A stretch of DNA of 64,000 nt. Origin: Symsagittifera roscoffensis. Its lineage: Eukaryota > Xenacoelomorpha > Acoela > Convolutidae. Positions 30,329 to 39,786 of this stretch are shown here, piece after piece. Numbering within the stretch: the first letter of the stretch is position 1; every line of letters begins with the position of its first letter. The notes below the pieces were generated by a model. The model was not told where the DNA came from. It saw only the letters and a list, made by a program, of their open reading frames with translations, and made no database searches. The position numbers and the translations under genes were made by a program. The stretch lies in contig NC_087063.1 in NCBI RefSeq assembly GCF_963678635.1, positions 58,536,759-58,600,758 of the forward strand, written 5' to 3'.

Positions 30329-31835
30329 ACATCGTTGTGTCCTGTGAGACTATAGTCAGATCTGGTACTGAACTGACTTGTGGCACGGTTGGCAATCTTG
30401 TCTCCGGGGTGGCATCTGCCTCCGGTGGGACTGGATTCGTCCAGCCAGGCCTCTGCGGGGCTGCCCTTTGCCGCTCCTTGTTTCTATGTTCGTAGTTCGT
30501 TCTCGAGCCTTGCTGGGCTCTGGCACTGTTGCCCGTACCATCTCCAACATTCGCATGGCGTGAGCGCTCCCTTGAGTTGGAATGCTCCTGCCAACTACTC
30601 CCATTCAGGATCGCGTCAAGCTTCCGCATCATCAAGTCAGATTTGGCGTCCAACCTCTTTTCCAGGCCAGTCATCGTTTGGGCGTAGGTATTATCATGAT
30701 CATTTAATAATCGCTCGATCTCTCTTGTCGTCCTAGCCTCTCTTTCCTCTGACTCTTTGTTTGCCTGTGCTAGGCTCTCAGCCAGGCATTGATCGGTGTT
30801 ACGAATCAATTGAGCCTGATTAAACCTCGCCTGCGACTTCACGTGCGTTAGCTCATATTTCAAACTCTCTCGACCATGGTGAGTTCTCTCGTCAACTTGA
30901 TCTATCCTCTTAGTCATGTCCCGCCTCAATTCATCCAGGCCATTCATCACACCAGCGAACATGTCACTTATGTCACCAGCTGCTCCCAATGGCGGGGTTA
31001 GCCCCAGAGAAGACGAGGTTAACTGCGGCTGTAGCCTAGTACTCGATGACGCACCGCCCTTTTGCTTGTGCATCGACGTCATCAGTCTGTCAAACGTTGA
31101 TGATGCTCCCATCGTTATTCCATCTGACATAGGCCTGGTCGGCGAGGCAGAAGACGCCTCCCTGCTCATGTCGTTCCTTGGGCACGGTGTGAAGTTCACA
31201 TCCGGATAGGATGTTTCCGGGTAGTCATAACTGGAAGTTAAACCTACAGTTGGTAGTGACGCCACGCGCTCGTCATACAATGACTTCCAACTCTTCTTGG
31301 CCTTTGAACCCGGTTGTTCTTCACTCGGGCTTATACTCGACATCATTGCGTTGTTGCTCTGCTTGGCCAGAGATGAGTGGGTGCTAGCCGAATGTGAGTA
31401 TTCTCCCCTCCAACTGCGACTCTTGGTCTCCGATTTGGACATTCCCTTGAATAAAACTTCCTCTCGCGGCTCGACCTCGGAACGCTCCGAGGTCTCCTCC
31501 GTCCTCTCGACTTCCTCCCGCTCGAGGTCCTCGCTGGGCTCAAAGTCGGGTCGAATGAGCGTCTGTTCTTCCTCGTCAAAGGGGTCCACAAGCGTTTCGC
31601 TCGCGGTTTCGGTTTCGGCGCTCCGCCTTTGATCTCCATCGAGGTTTTTCTCGCTCCTCAATCTCATTTCGCTCACTGAAAGATCAGGTTGACCTTTAGT
31701 CGATTCGTTTTCGGCAAACACGTCGGAGGCGCTGCTAAACGAGGACTGGCTACGTCTAGTTTTAAATTTTCGCGTGCTGCCCTTGCTCAGCCTGGGGATC
31801 TTAGAAGTCGATCCTAACGAGTCCCGGCGCTGCAT
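30225..31835 (-). CDS. Element B Gag N-terminal coiled-coil region
   Basis: 536 codons from an ATG at 31,835. The N-terminus is Ser/Arg-rich and basic (KFKTRRSQSSF), followed by Glu-rich and Ser/Pro-rich stretches, then a long predicted coiled coil (about 285-400, DELRRDMTKRIDQVDERTHHGRES and after). The last ~35 codons overlap the capsid ORF in the wrong frame. In element D the same region is one frame, so B has a frameshift at about 30,330. Likely role: assembly and membrane or RNA contact. Confidence 0.75.
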   Translation of the reverse strand: MQRRDSLGSTSKIPRLSKGSTRKFKTRRSQSSFSSASDVFAENESTKGQPDLSVSEMRLRSEKNLDGDQRRSAETETASETLVDPFDEEEQTLIRPDFEPSEDLEREEVERTEETSERSEVEPREEVLFKGMSKSETKSRSWRGEYSHSASTHSSLAKQSNNAMMSSISPSEEQPGSKAKKSWKSLYDERVASLPTVGLTSSYDYPETSYPDVNFTPCPRNDMSREASSASPTRPMSDGITMGASSTFDRLMTSMHKQKGGASSSTRLQPQLTSSSLGLTPPLGAAGDISDMFAGVMNGLDELRRDMTKRIDQVDERTHHGRESLKYELTHVKSQARFNQAQLIRNTDQCLAESLAQANKESEEREARTTREIERLLNDHDNTYAQTMTGLEKRLDAKSDLMMRKLDAILNGSSWQEHSNSRERSRHANVGDGTGNSARAQQGSRTNYEHRNKERQRAAPQRPGWTNPVPPEADATPETRLPTVPQVSSVPDLTIVSQDTTMYASEQISRNIHHQALEVNRERREVKKDTEKAEVI

Positions 31836-32261
31836 GCTTTGTTACAAAAACAATTTTCGTATGATTTAATGGTGACGCACACGTGCCGCAAACAAATTCA
31901 ACTTAAATTACTTAACGCTGCCTCCTCGATCTCGTAAGTATTAAGAGTGTCTCTTAGATTTCTCAATGACAATATTAGTGACTCCGTTAGAGTTACACAC
32001 ACACAGGGCCTGCTCAGTATTGATATAATGCTAGCTCAACCTTGTCGTATATTATAACAGTATCACAAAATTTTCACAAGATATAATCAACACACCAAAC
32101 ACAATAGATAATCAGATAAGAATATCCTACAGGTGACAGCGACCTTTTGTCAGTATCAATCTATCGCCACACAATTTATCAAGTCACTGCTGTGTTAAAA
32201 TTAAACAATCTTTGATAAAAAGCAGTGATGACTCAAAAACAGATCAATAAAACTTAGTCTT

Positions 32262-32645
32262 AAAGAAAAAGACTTCCCCCAATCGGAACGATCCGAAAGA
32301 ACGAAGCCCAGGACACAGTCTTCTCAAGTGGGTGTGTATCTGCCTAATACACCCACCGAGGTCTTCTTTTAGGTGTCCTGCGATTGCCCGAGCTGTCCTA
32401 CTAAGTAGCTCAAGGCAACCTCTGATCGAAAATTCGTAAAATCTATGAAAAAGCTCTCCCACACTCGGACTGCTCCAAGTGCACGAGAGTAGGGAACAAT
32501 TTTTCTTCTCAAGTGGGTGTGTATTTGCCTAATACACCCACCGAGGTCTTCCTTTATTTGTTCCCGGATTGCCCGAACTTTTCTATTAAGTAGCTCAAGG
32601 CAACCACACGACCAAAATCACAATCAAAAAAAAATTTTCTTTGTT
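32262..32645 (-). repeat. ~195-bp duplicated leader module with 8-bp hairpins
   Basis: Two tandem copies (about 32,262-32,455 and 32,456-32,645) share GGTTGCCTTGAGCTACTTA and CCTCGGTGGGTGT on the transcript. Each has a hairpin with stem GTGGGTGT/ACACCCAC (32,328-32,356; 32,513-32,541). Element D has one copy of the module at 53,300-53,400 with a weaker stem (53,354-53,374). Position just upstream of gag suits a packaging or translation signal. Confidence 0.6.
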
Positions 32646-32851
32646 CGGGTACTTCTGATACACCCAATGTAGAATCCAAAGTTGATCACGAATTTCCGGG
32701 TCAAAATGGGTTCCTATGATCCTGATAAGCACGCCTAATATCCTAATATGATCCTAATTAAATGGATATTTTCCGTTTCCCAAATTGCCACAGAAAGTTT
32801 ACCCAAGTCTCTAACAAGGAAGATCTTTAGAAGGTTTAAGATACTCCGGAG

Positions 32852-32965
32852 GGTTACCTCGGAGGGTATCTTGATCACTCAAGTTACTTCGGAGGGTACC
32901 TTGATCACTCAAGGTACTTCGGAGGGTACCTTAATCACCCAAGTTACTTCGGAGGGTCCCCTTAA
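32852..32965. repeat. 30-bp tandem repeat with TTCGGAGGGTACCTT core, about 3.7 copies
   Basis: The unit is GTTACTTCGGAGGGTACCTT plus GATCACTCAA with small changes, spaced 30-31 bases. Isolated CGGAGGGT cores continue through the leader to about 34,920. An ORF across the repeat is a by-product of the unit being a multiple of three. Confidence 0.8.
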
Positions 32966-34972
32966 ATTTACTAAGGAGGGTCAATAAGATGCTTAATATG
33001 CTCCGGAGGGTTACTTCGGAGGGTACCTCCAAAATTTTCAAATTTTTTTTACCTCGCTTAGAAGGTTCTCCCACTAGCTTCAAAAAGCGTCAAAACAAGC
33101 TAGGAGCTCTAAGGGGAGCTGTTTTAACTTCTTTGGGTGATCTCGTGGAAATTTTCCACTAAGGAGGGTTGCTAAGGGGTTTAGTTGACTCCGAGGGTCA
33201 CTTCGGAGGGTTCCCCCAAAATCAAGAAAAAGGGTTATATCACCGCAACAAAGTCTCCAAAAGCGGTCTACCTGGCTTAAAACTAGGTTGGCTGACTCGG
33301 TCGACCTTCCCAGTAGGATAAAAGGTGATTTTATTAAAATTTTATGCCGCTCGGAGGGTTCCTCGTGATTTGGACCCTCCGAACCAACAAATTCTGAAAA
33401 ATTTTTCTTTTCCGAAATAATCAACCCAAAAACGGTTGCGATTCGGAAAAGTGGTCAAAAACGTCGACTTATGGTACCAAAATTAGCCCAATCGGATAAC
33501 TAGTCTTTGAGAAATCGCCAAAAACGCGTTCGTCAAAATGGCCTTTTTCACCACCTGTATATGTTCTGAAAGACTTTTTCCGCAATTCCGGTTGAAAGTG
33601 CCCAAAAATACTTGAAATGAGCGTAGTAGCCCTGTACGGCACTGGAATAATGCAAAAAACCGGACCAAAATTGGTTTAGAAACAAAAATTTGGCCAAAAA
33701 CTATCAAATTTGGACCCTCCGATTCCTTCCTTTTCCAAACCTTAAGTCGTTAGCTCTATCCACGGAGCTACTCGGAGGGTTACCCAAAAATTTCTCTAGT
33801 AACCGAGCACTTTATGCTAGCACGCTCCTAACGCAAAAAATTTTATTGCTCTAACTCTAAAAACTCAAAAACTCGATCCCCAAAACAGATTGACAAAATA
33901 CAGAAAATTATCAAAATTTTGATCGAAAAATTTTGGTTTTTTCCAACTTCTACTGAGTCTTTGCTCACGCGGTTCCTTTAGTGAAGGGGATCGAACTACG
34001 TAGCTACTCCCTATATAAAAGCTTTTTGTTGTTCGGAAAAGCTCGGATATCCAAAAATTAGGGGGTCTACAGTTTGATCGAAAATCGGTAATTTTCGACA
34101 AAAATGGCTGTTTCTTGGGTCTAAATAGGAGATAAGTAATATATAATAAGGATAATGATCTATTAATAGTCGTTAATGAATAGTACTATACCCTCCTTTG
34201 CACCAAAATACCCGAATTAAGACCCTTAACTCGGAAATTTGTAATCGATGGAGGGTACAATCGGACCGCGCCAATCGTGCCCCCCACCACTTAAGTTTTA
34301 ATGAAATAGTACCCGAACGATACTAAAATAGCTTCAACGATACCCAACAGTCGTTGCAGATGTTGCCCTTGATGTCCCTGTTGAGCGTGAAACACGTCGG
34401 TCAGCTTGCCACTCTACCCTCCGGTCACCGGCAACATCACCATTAACGTGCTTAAACACTCAAATTACACTCGAGGGAGGGTATCCAACCCTTCTCCAAA
34501 ACACACAACCTTTCTATCGGAAACGATATAAATCAATCTGAAACAACAACAAATAGGAAGGTCAGATCACATCTCGTCCGGAAATAACATATAAACTGTC
34601 ACTTTATGTTTTTTACTGTTTTTGGTCTTTTTTGGATTTTTTTTTTGTACTTTTTTTTTGTTTTTAAATAAATTTGTTTTTGGCTTTTTCTTGGTTATAC
34701 ACTATTTTTGTTTGGTTTTACGCTTTCTCTTTAGTTGTTTTTGGTCCCGGGACCTCGGGACAAGCGGGTTCATGACTTCCCACCTAACCCTCCGGCCCCC
34801 GGAATTTTCGGTGTTAACTGAGTTAAAAAGCTAAATTGTACTAGACGGAGGGTACGCACCTTCCCCCTAGTACAACAACGGTCATTAAGACCTCTAACTC
34901 GGGTATACGCCCGGAGCGGAGGGTACGTCGCTGAAACGCTTGCTGATCATGATGGTTTCATGCCTTTAACAG

Positions 34973-34990
34973 GCCCACCCAGGAGCGCCA
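34973..34990 (-). other. Primer-binding site of element B (tRNA-Asn-like)
   Basis: On the transcript TGGCGCTCCTGGGTGGGC lies 12 bases after the LTR1 end. It would pair with a tRNA ending GCCCACCCAGGAGCGCCA. A GCCCACCC T-arm is typical of eukaryotic tRNA-Asn; this assignment is from memory of tRNA structure. Confidence 0.7.
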
Positions 34991-35002
34991 TAAAAACGTC
35001 TA

Positions 35003-35882
35003 TGTAACATTCGCCCAAATATCACACAGCGACGGAGCGTAGAAAAAGTACCTATTAACGACTGGCAGGCGTCAGTTACCCTAATTCTACTCGTTTTTCA
35101 CCGTCTCGACCTTGCCAGTTGATTTTCTGGTCTGTCTAGGGCAAAGTAAAAAGTTACCATTTTTAGGCCATCAGTCAAACGACTTTTGATCAGCTTTCGT
35201 TTATATGCGAACACAACCACATAGCTGAGTCTCGGATCCTCAGACTACGTGATTGTCATTAAAAACACGGCTCGAACAACCTATTTTATTATGTTTTTGT
35301 GTGACAGTTCTATATTAAATCCATTGGAGATGGATTGACCCTTTCCTTTTTCTAGCTACTCATTTTCTGAAATATTAAATAATAACGGTGTTAATTAAGA
35401 GATCTATGACATTCCAGCAGCTATAAAGTTAGTTCATACAGTCCCTTTACATAGACAGTCTCTGGGGGACCAAGCCTCCGCTCCCGTAATATTCCTGAGA
35501 TAACACTCTTATCTCTTTTTTTCGTGTCCCGGGAGGGTTCCGTGGTATATTTCTTCCCCCACTGAAGCCTCCTTCTCCACAAATTTCCGTCGCTAAGGTT
35601 CTTATCGTGTGTTATTGCCACGATAAGAGGCTTCGTATTTTTCGTCTCTGATACGACTGTTCTTTACGATATTTTTCGTTGTTCTCTTTTTCGTCTTTTT
35701 ATTCAAAATGGCCGTCTTTTCTCTATTTCTCAGAAATGTTCTTCTTCCAATCGAAATTTTAAAAATAAAAATTCTAGAACATTCTGACCCTCCGTCGCAA
35801 CACTTTTTTGTTCATAAGGCCTTTAGTCACTCTTTTCTATGTCGCCGGAAGGTTGCGCTGTGTCATCTGGCAGAATGGCACA
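35003..35882 (-). mobile_element. Element B 5' LTR (LTR1)
   Basis: 880 bases with plus-strand borders TGTAACATTC and GGCACA; transcript-strand TGTGCC…GTTACA. Hairpin AATCCAT/ATGGATT at 35,318-35,336 followed by AATAAAAT. Inverted 9-10 bp text CTTATCGTG/CACGATAAG near 35,600-35,630 lies in the upstream (U3) half. It abuts the PBS at 34,990 through a 12-base spacer. Confidence 0.92.
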
Positions 35883-36086
35883 GGGGTTAATCCGGGGGCT
35901 GGAGTAGGTCGTGACCTGCATTTATGGACCGGCCGTGACATACGCGTTTCCAGATCCTCTGGTGACAGCTTATCGCTACTCCGTGACACACTTGAGCCTC
36001 ATAAGTATACTGGATGGGACGACACTCAATTGGTGTCAGCAAGAGGTGCTGAGGGCACAAATGAGCAACACGGTGCTCTGTCGTAA
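35883..36086 (+). pseudogene. Fragment F, right part
   Basis: A plus-strand frame is open from the LTR1 border to a stop at 36,084-36,086. Removing LTR1-B-LTR1 with a 2- or 5-base duplication keeps the frame open across the joint (…RSDPMG with NPGAGVGRDLHLWTG). I infer that B inserted into F. The peptide after the joint has no recognised domain. At about 36,085 the sequence switches to minus-strand element C. Confidence 0.4.
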
Positions 36087-36652
36087 ACTGCCAAGGTCTT
36101 GGCCAATTGGGTGTTCCCGCAGGGTTTTCCGTATCTAAGATCGTCTGCCAACCTCGTACCTTCATGAGCGGCGTCCGGCAGTTCCATTTCCCTTGGGTCC
36201 AACAGTTTGTCCACCACCCTCAACTGTGCTGGAGTTGCCAACCTAATTCTGGCAATGCTGGTTCGATGTTTGGGGGGCTCCACTATGAGTCCCGGATTCC
36301 CCAGCAACTTGAGAAGCCTGGAATTGATGGGTCCCGTGACCGATTTTGTGGGAATTCCAGTCAGATCCGCCGTCTCAATTATTTTCGCTCTTGAAAAATG
36401 CATCTCGTGAGCCTTCAACCAGTCCATGCACTGATGTCTACCCAAGTCTTCATGTGACACTCGCTCAAGACCCAAAGCTTCCGCCAACTCTTGCCTGCAC
36501 TCCAGATCTTCCAAGTCCAGCTCTTTTACCTTCTCCGCATATCTCGACCTACTGGTCTCAGCTGGTCTCTCCACCCTCTTGCTCTCCACCACTACCACCG
36601 AGGATACTACCGAACTCTGAGGTGTTGATGAAGTTGCCTCCTCGGCCTCCAT
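36085..36652 (-). pseudogene. Element C ORF3, linker before the second SGNH-like domain (truncated)
   Basis: About 190 codons. A Ser/Thr/Val-rich start is followed by a helical charged region (EKVKELDLEDLECRQELAEA), then SVTGPINSRLLKLLGNPG and the block IVEPPKHRTSIARI shared with fragment F at over 90% identity. It is truncated after KTLAVYDRA, exactly before F's IIAGSDFEG, so the second domain is missing from C. Confidence 0.6.
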
Positions 36653-36743
36653 GGGTGCGGCACCTGGTAATCTAGTCCGGCTGCTCCTCGAGCTGTCTCT
36701 AGAATCGGCCGTCGCTCCCAGGCGACTGGATAAAGTTCTTGAG

Positions 36744-37786
36744 TTAAAGAAAGGCGGATTTTGGGGGTGGCCCGAATGTGACTTGGGCCGTCTCCAGCAA
36801 TTCTGCCTCCAACGCGCTTATGTGCCTTTGGAAGACATCATTCAACCATTCCACTCCCCTAGGCCTGTCAAAGTGGATCCCGTCTGAGGATGCATTGTCG
36901 GGGAAAACAGATCGCTCCATCTGCTCGGCTACGTTCAGTAATCCAACGGGAAGGACACTCCTTTGATGTATTTGCCTGATTATTTCGTTCAGGTTTCGCA
37001 CCTTCGTGTTCATCTCCATCGCGTGTTGGTCCGCTTTCATGTGGTAAGGAATGGTACACACCGTGAGAATGGCAGGATCTTTACCTTCCTGGACTCCCCC
37101 CTGGACACGTCATTCGTCCCGATCATTAGAGTCACCGTGTACAATCTTGCCATCCCTAGCATCTCAAGTGTTGCCAACATCTCTGGCGTCGCAGCTCCAG
37201 CGAAACTCAAGATCCCCCTTTGCCAATGTGATTGAATCCGGGTCAGCACCCGCAGCAGGCTGTCCCCTACGATCAGGTGGACCGCCCCCTCTGGCACACG
37301 TGGCTGCGTGAGGTATTCTACCCAAGACGCGTCATGGAAGCAATCCCTCCTGAATCTTTGTGCCGTGCTCCAATCCATGCGATTGTGCCTTTGGTATCTT
37401 CCTTCTGTTTTCTTCTTGTAGCTTGAGATTACCACACTCCTGATAGGTTGATCCCTCCACGTCGGGGGTAGCTCCACTCTTGCTGGACTCTCGCGATTCC
37501 TTAGCTGTAGCCTCTCGTTCAATTCTTTCAGACGTGACGAGCTACCGCTCACCTGAGTACCACCCGGGGTTGAACTTGGGGTATACCCAGGCAGTGCGAC
37601 GTCCATCATTGGACGTATCGTTTGTGTCTCTAGGCCACGCAGGAAGGACGTTGACTCAGTTGGTATCCATACCTCCAACCCCTCATTCATATGCTCCTGA
37701 GCCGCGCGGTCAAGGTTAAATCGTCCCTTCGATCTGGGAGCTTCGTCCACCTCCATACGCGACTCTGGTCTTGAGCCGGTAACCAT
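36744..37786 (-). pseudogene. Element C ORF3, SGNH hydrolase (GDSL esterase-like) domain
   Basis: Two overlapping frames (37,786-37,037 and 37,061-36,744) make one domain. Block I is HLIVGDSLLR with the nucleophile Ser (about residue 174 of the first frame), block II LSFAGAATPEML with Gly, block III VTLMIGTNDVSRGE with the GxND Asn, block IV CTIPYH, and block V SSDGIHFDRPRG with the Asp-x-x-His pair. All four S-G-N-H positions are present, so an esterase or lipase activity was probably functional before the frameshift near 37,060. The N-terminal ~150 residues are Pro/Ser-rich. SGNH esterase domains are known in ORF1 of some non-LTR (CR1-type) elements; here the domain follows pol of an LTR element. 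Confidence 0.75.
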
Positions 37787-38464
37787 TCGCTCCTTGGGCC
37801 TGGCCCCTTCTGCATATCGAGCTCGCGTTGTCGTTGCTGGATTCTCTCAAGTTCCGACTTAAGCTGCTCACAAATCGCGGCATTCTCTCGCACTCTTTGT
37901 TCTTGTAGATGCTCGGCCTTCAGCATATCAAGTTCCCTCCGCGCTTGGTCCTTTTCGACAACCGCTTGATCTCTCTCCAGTTTTGCCTGATCTCTCTCAA
38001 GCTTCGCTTGATCCCGGTCGAAGTCCGCTTTGTTCCTCTCCCGCTGAGTCCTCTCAAGTTCTCTCTTCATAGTACTGAGGTCCGGATACGCTTCCCCCGT
38101 GTGTTGCGCTCGCGTCATCGATGGCATCTTACTCGTGCTCTGGCCCGTAGATCTTGCTGATGGTCTGATCGGTAGTGGGAACTCCCCTGCGCCATACTCG
38201 GTGTTGTTGCCCAAGCCAGGGTTCCTTGCCAAGTCGAATCCCCTTATTCCTCCATCCACATTCCAGGACAGCCATCTTTAGAACCGCTTCTGTTGCAGAC
38301 TCCCGGCATTCGCCCTGCTCTTCCAATTGGAGGATGGCGTTCAGCATCACCGCCATTCTCTCATCCACTTGGGTGTAATCCAGATCCCTCAGGCGTCTGT
38401 ATAGCTCATCCGGCGTGGGCCTTTTCAGAGCCGATGGCATGGACTTCCAGAATCGATCTGCCAT
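37687..38464 (-). pseudogene. Element C ORF3, N-terminal module and coiled coil
   Basis: An ATG at 38,464 (MADRFWKSMPSALKRP) opens a frame to 38,129; a second frame (38,259-37,687) carries the shared DLARNPGLG…GEFPLPIRP block and then a long Arg/Asp/Gln/Glu coiled coil with four near-repeats of RDQAKLE (about residues 85-115). The frames overlap, so one frameshift lies at about 38,240. The N-terminal module matches ORF3 of element B. Confidence 0.62.
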
Positions 38465-38988
38465 TTCTATATTTTCTAGATGATCTTGAGTATTAACCAA
38501 CTTGTGAATACCAACTTGAGAACTACCTTACCAACTTGAGAACTACCTTACCAACTTGAGAACTACCTTACTAACTTGAGTATTAGCGTACCAACTTGAG
38601 TACTTGAGAATTAACTTCTTGAAGCGTTGTTCAACTTGTGTGTTCGTTCAAGAACTTCTTTTCTTTCAATTGAGTGTAGTTGGGTAGTCAATTTGACTTT
38701 ACCCAATCAATCTGAAAATAACCTATGATTTTTACACTAACATGCTATGTTCCTAACCTAAAACCCCCCTAGCCACTATAATTAAAACCTTTTCCTTTTC
38801 GTTCTACTAAAATGGTTCAACTGGAAATTTTCTAAAAGCATGCAGATTCATTTTATGTTTTAGCATCATCAATCATTTAAAATTTAATTGTCATGTCAAT
38901 CACCCTTAAGATCTTTTTACCTGTTCTGTACCCCAACACCTAACTCGAGATCCCTTCATACCCAACTCGAGACCCCCATGTACCCGAC
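38465..38988 (-). other. Pol-ORF3 intergenic region of element C with 20-bp repeat
   Basis: Non-coding. It holds a 20-bp tandem repeat ACCAACTTGAGAACTACCTT (about 38,507-38,630, three good copies plus degenerate ones) close to ORF3, then A/T-rich sequence. It lacks the strong hairpin of element B's region. Confidence 0.6.
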
Positions 38989-39786
38989 TCAGGCGATGCT
39001 CAGGTAGTATTTCTTGTGCACATGTACCATTATCTCCGTTTCCGCGAAGACCACGTGTAGGATAGCGTATAATTTCCTTGGGCTCAACTTGCCCCTGTTT
39101 GGGTCATAGACCGGCATTGAGACCTCCGTTATCCTTCTTTCAATCATGAAGTCTCATAGTCTTGTTAGTGCCAACATCACGTGTTCCGGATCGATCGTGT
39201 TCCTGTCATTGACCCTCGTCACTAGGAAGCACAGGTATTTGCCTGGGACTTGTGCTACTGATGGTGGAAGCGCAGCCATTCCTCCCAGCCCCGGTCTCTG
39301 TCTAAATAGAAACTCCACTTTCTGGTACTCTCTCTTAAAGTCAGCCTCCAGTCTTGATTTGAAACTCATGTCCGCCGTGATACAGATTGCGCTAGTCCTG
39401 TCTGACAGAATGAAGTCACTATCCGTTATCAGGATGTTTTCCGAGTATTCGTTTGGTATTTCAAACTTCGTTTTGAAATTCCGTCCTCTGGTAGGCTCAG
39501 CCTCCTCCCCATCCAGTTCCAGTCCGCTCGTTTCTCTCACTTCTCTGAGTTTCTTTATCATTAAATATTCGGTGCGGGTAAGTCCTACCCCCACTCCCCG
39601 GACAAAAATATTTATCGACGTCCCCGTCGATGATGCTGGGTCTGAATTATCTGGCGGAATGTCGAGCGGCCTGTCTGTTGCCGTCCAGCCGAAGAGAGGA
39701 TTTTCCGTTTTCATGTGCTTTCCCGCTGATATGTCAACTTGTTGTATGCTTTGTCCTTCGTCGCTTCCGTTCTTGACATCGCGCAT
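38989..39786 (-). pseudogene. Element C macro-like domain and preceding linker
   Basis: The frame starts in the acidic linker (frame-shifted from the integrase ORF near 39,760), passes SINIFVRGVGVGLT and enters the macro-like fold: ILITDSDFILSDRT, ITADMSFKSRLEADFKREY, GGMAALPP, YLCFLVTRVND, ALTRL. A TGA replaces the Arg of LTRLRDF, after which the same frame continues through SMPVYDPNRGKL to KKYYLSIA and a stop at 38,989. Substitutions relative to B are spread evenly, while the fold-defining blocks are kept, which argues for past selection. Confidence 0.72.

Larger units (their letters stand above)
31836..34972 (-). promoter_or_regulatory. Element B 5' leader, 3.1 kb, structured and repeat-rich
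   Basis: No long ORF. Contents from the gag side: two ~195-bp direct repeats (32,262-32,645), a 30-bp tandem repeat (32,852-32,965), many CGGAGGG/CCCTCCG sites in both orientations, and A/T-rich text. Parts match element D's leader (51,180-53,800), for example GATGTGATC.GACC near 34,565 and TTTAAGCACGTTAATG near 34,455. A TTGTTGTTTCAG on the transcript near 34,540 resembles a 3' splice site. Confidence 0.7.
16262..35882 (-). mobile_element. Element B: giant Ty3/gypsy LTR retrotransposon, 19.6 kb
   Basis: Two ~880-base direct LTR1 copies bound a minus-strand element with PBS, leader, gag, protease, RT, RNase H, integrase, macro domain, ORF3 and PPT in order. Length is two to three times that of a usual Ty3 element (5-8 kb), because of the 3.1 kb leader, macro extension and about 4 kb of ORF3. 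Flanking GGG on both sides (…CATGGG and GGGGTT…) could be part of a short target duplication but is not diagnostic. RT and other parts hold stops and frameshifts, so the copy as read is not autonomous. Confidence 0.85.

Noticed and set aside
34973-34990. A tRNA-Asn gene
   Set aside because: Only the 18 bases complementary to a tRNA 3' end are present, next to an LTR; no anticodon or D arm. It is a primer-binding site.
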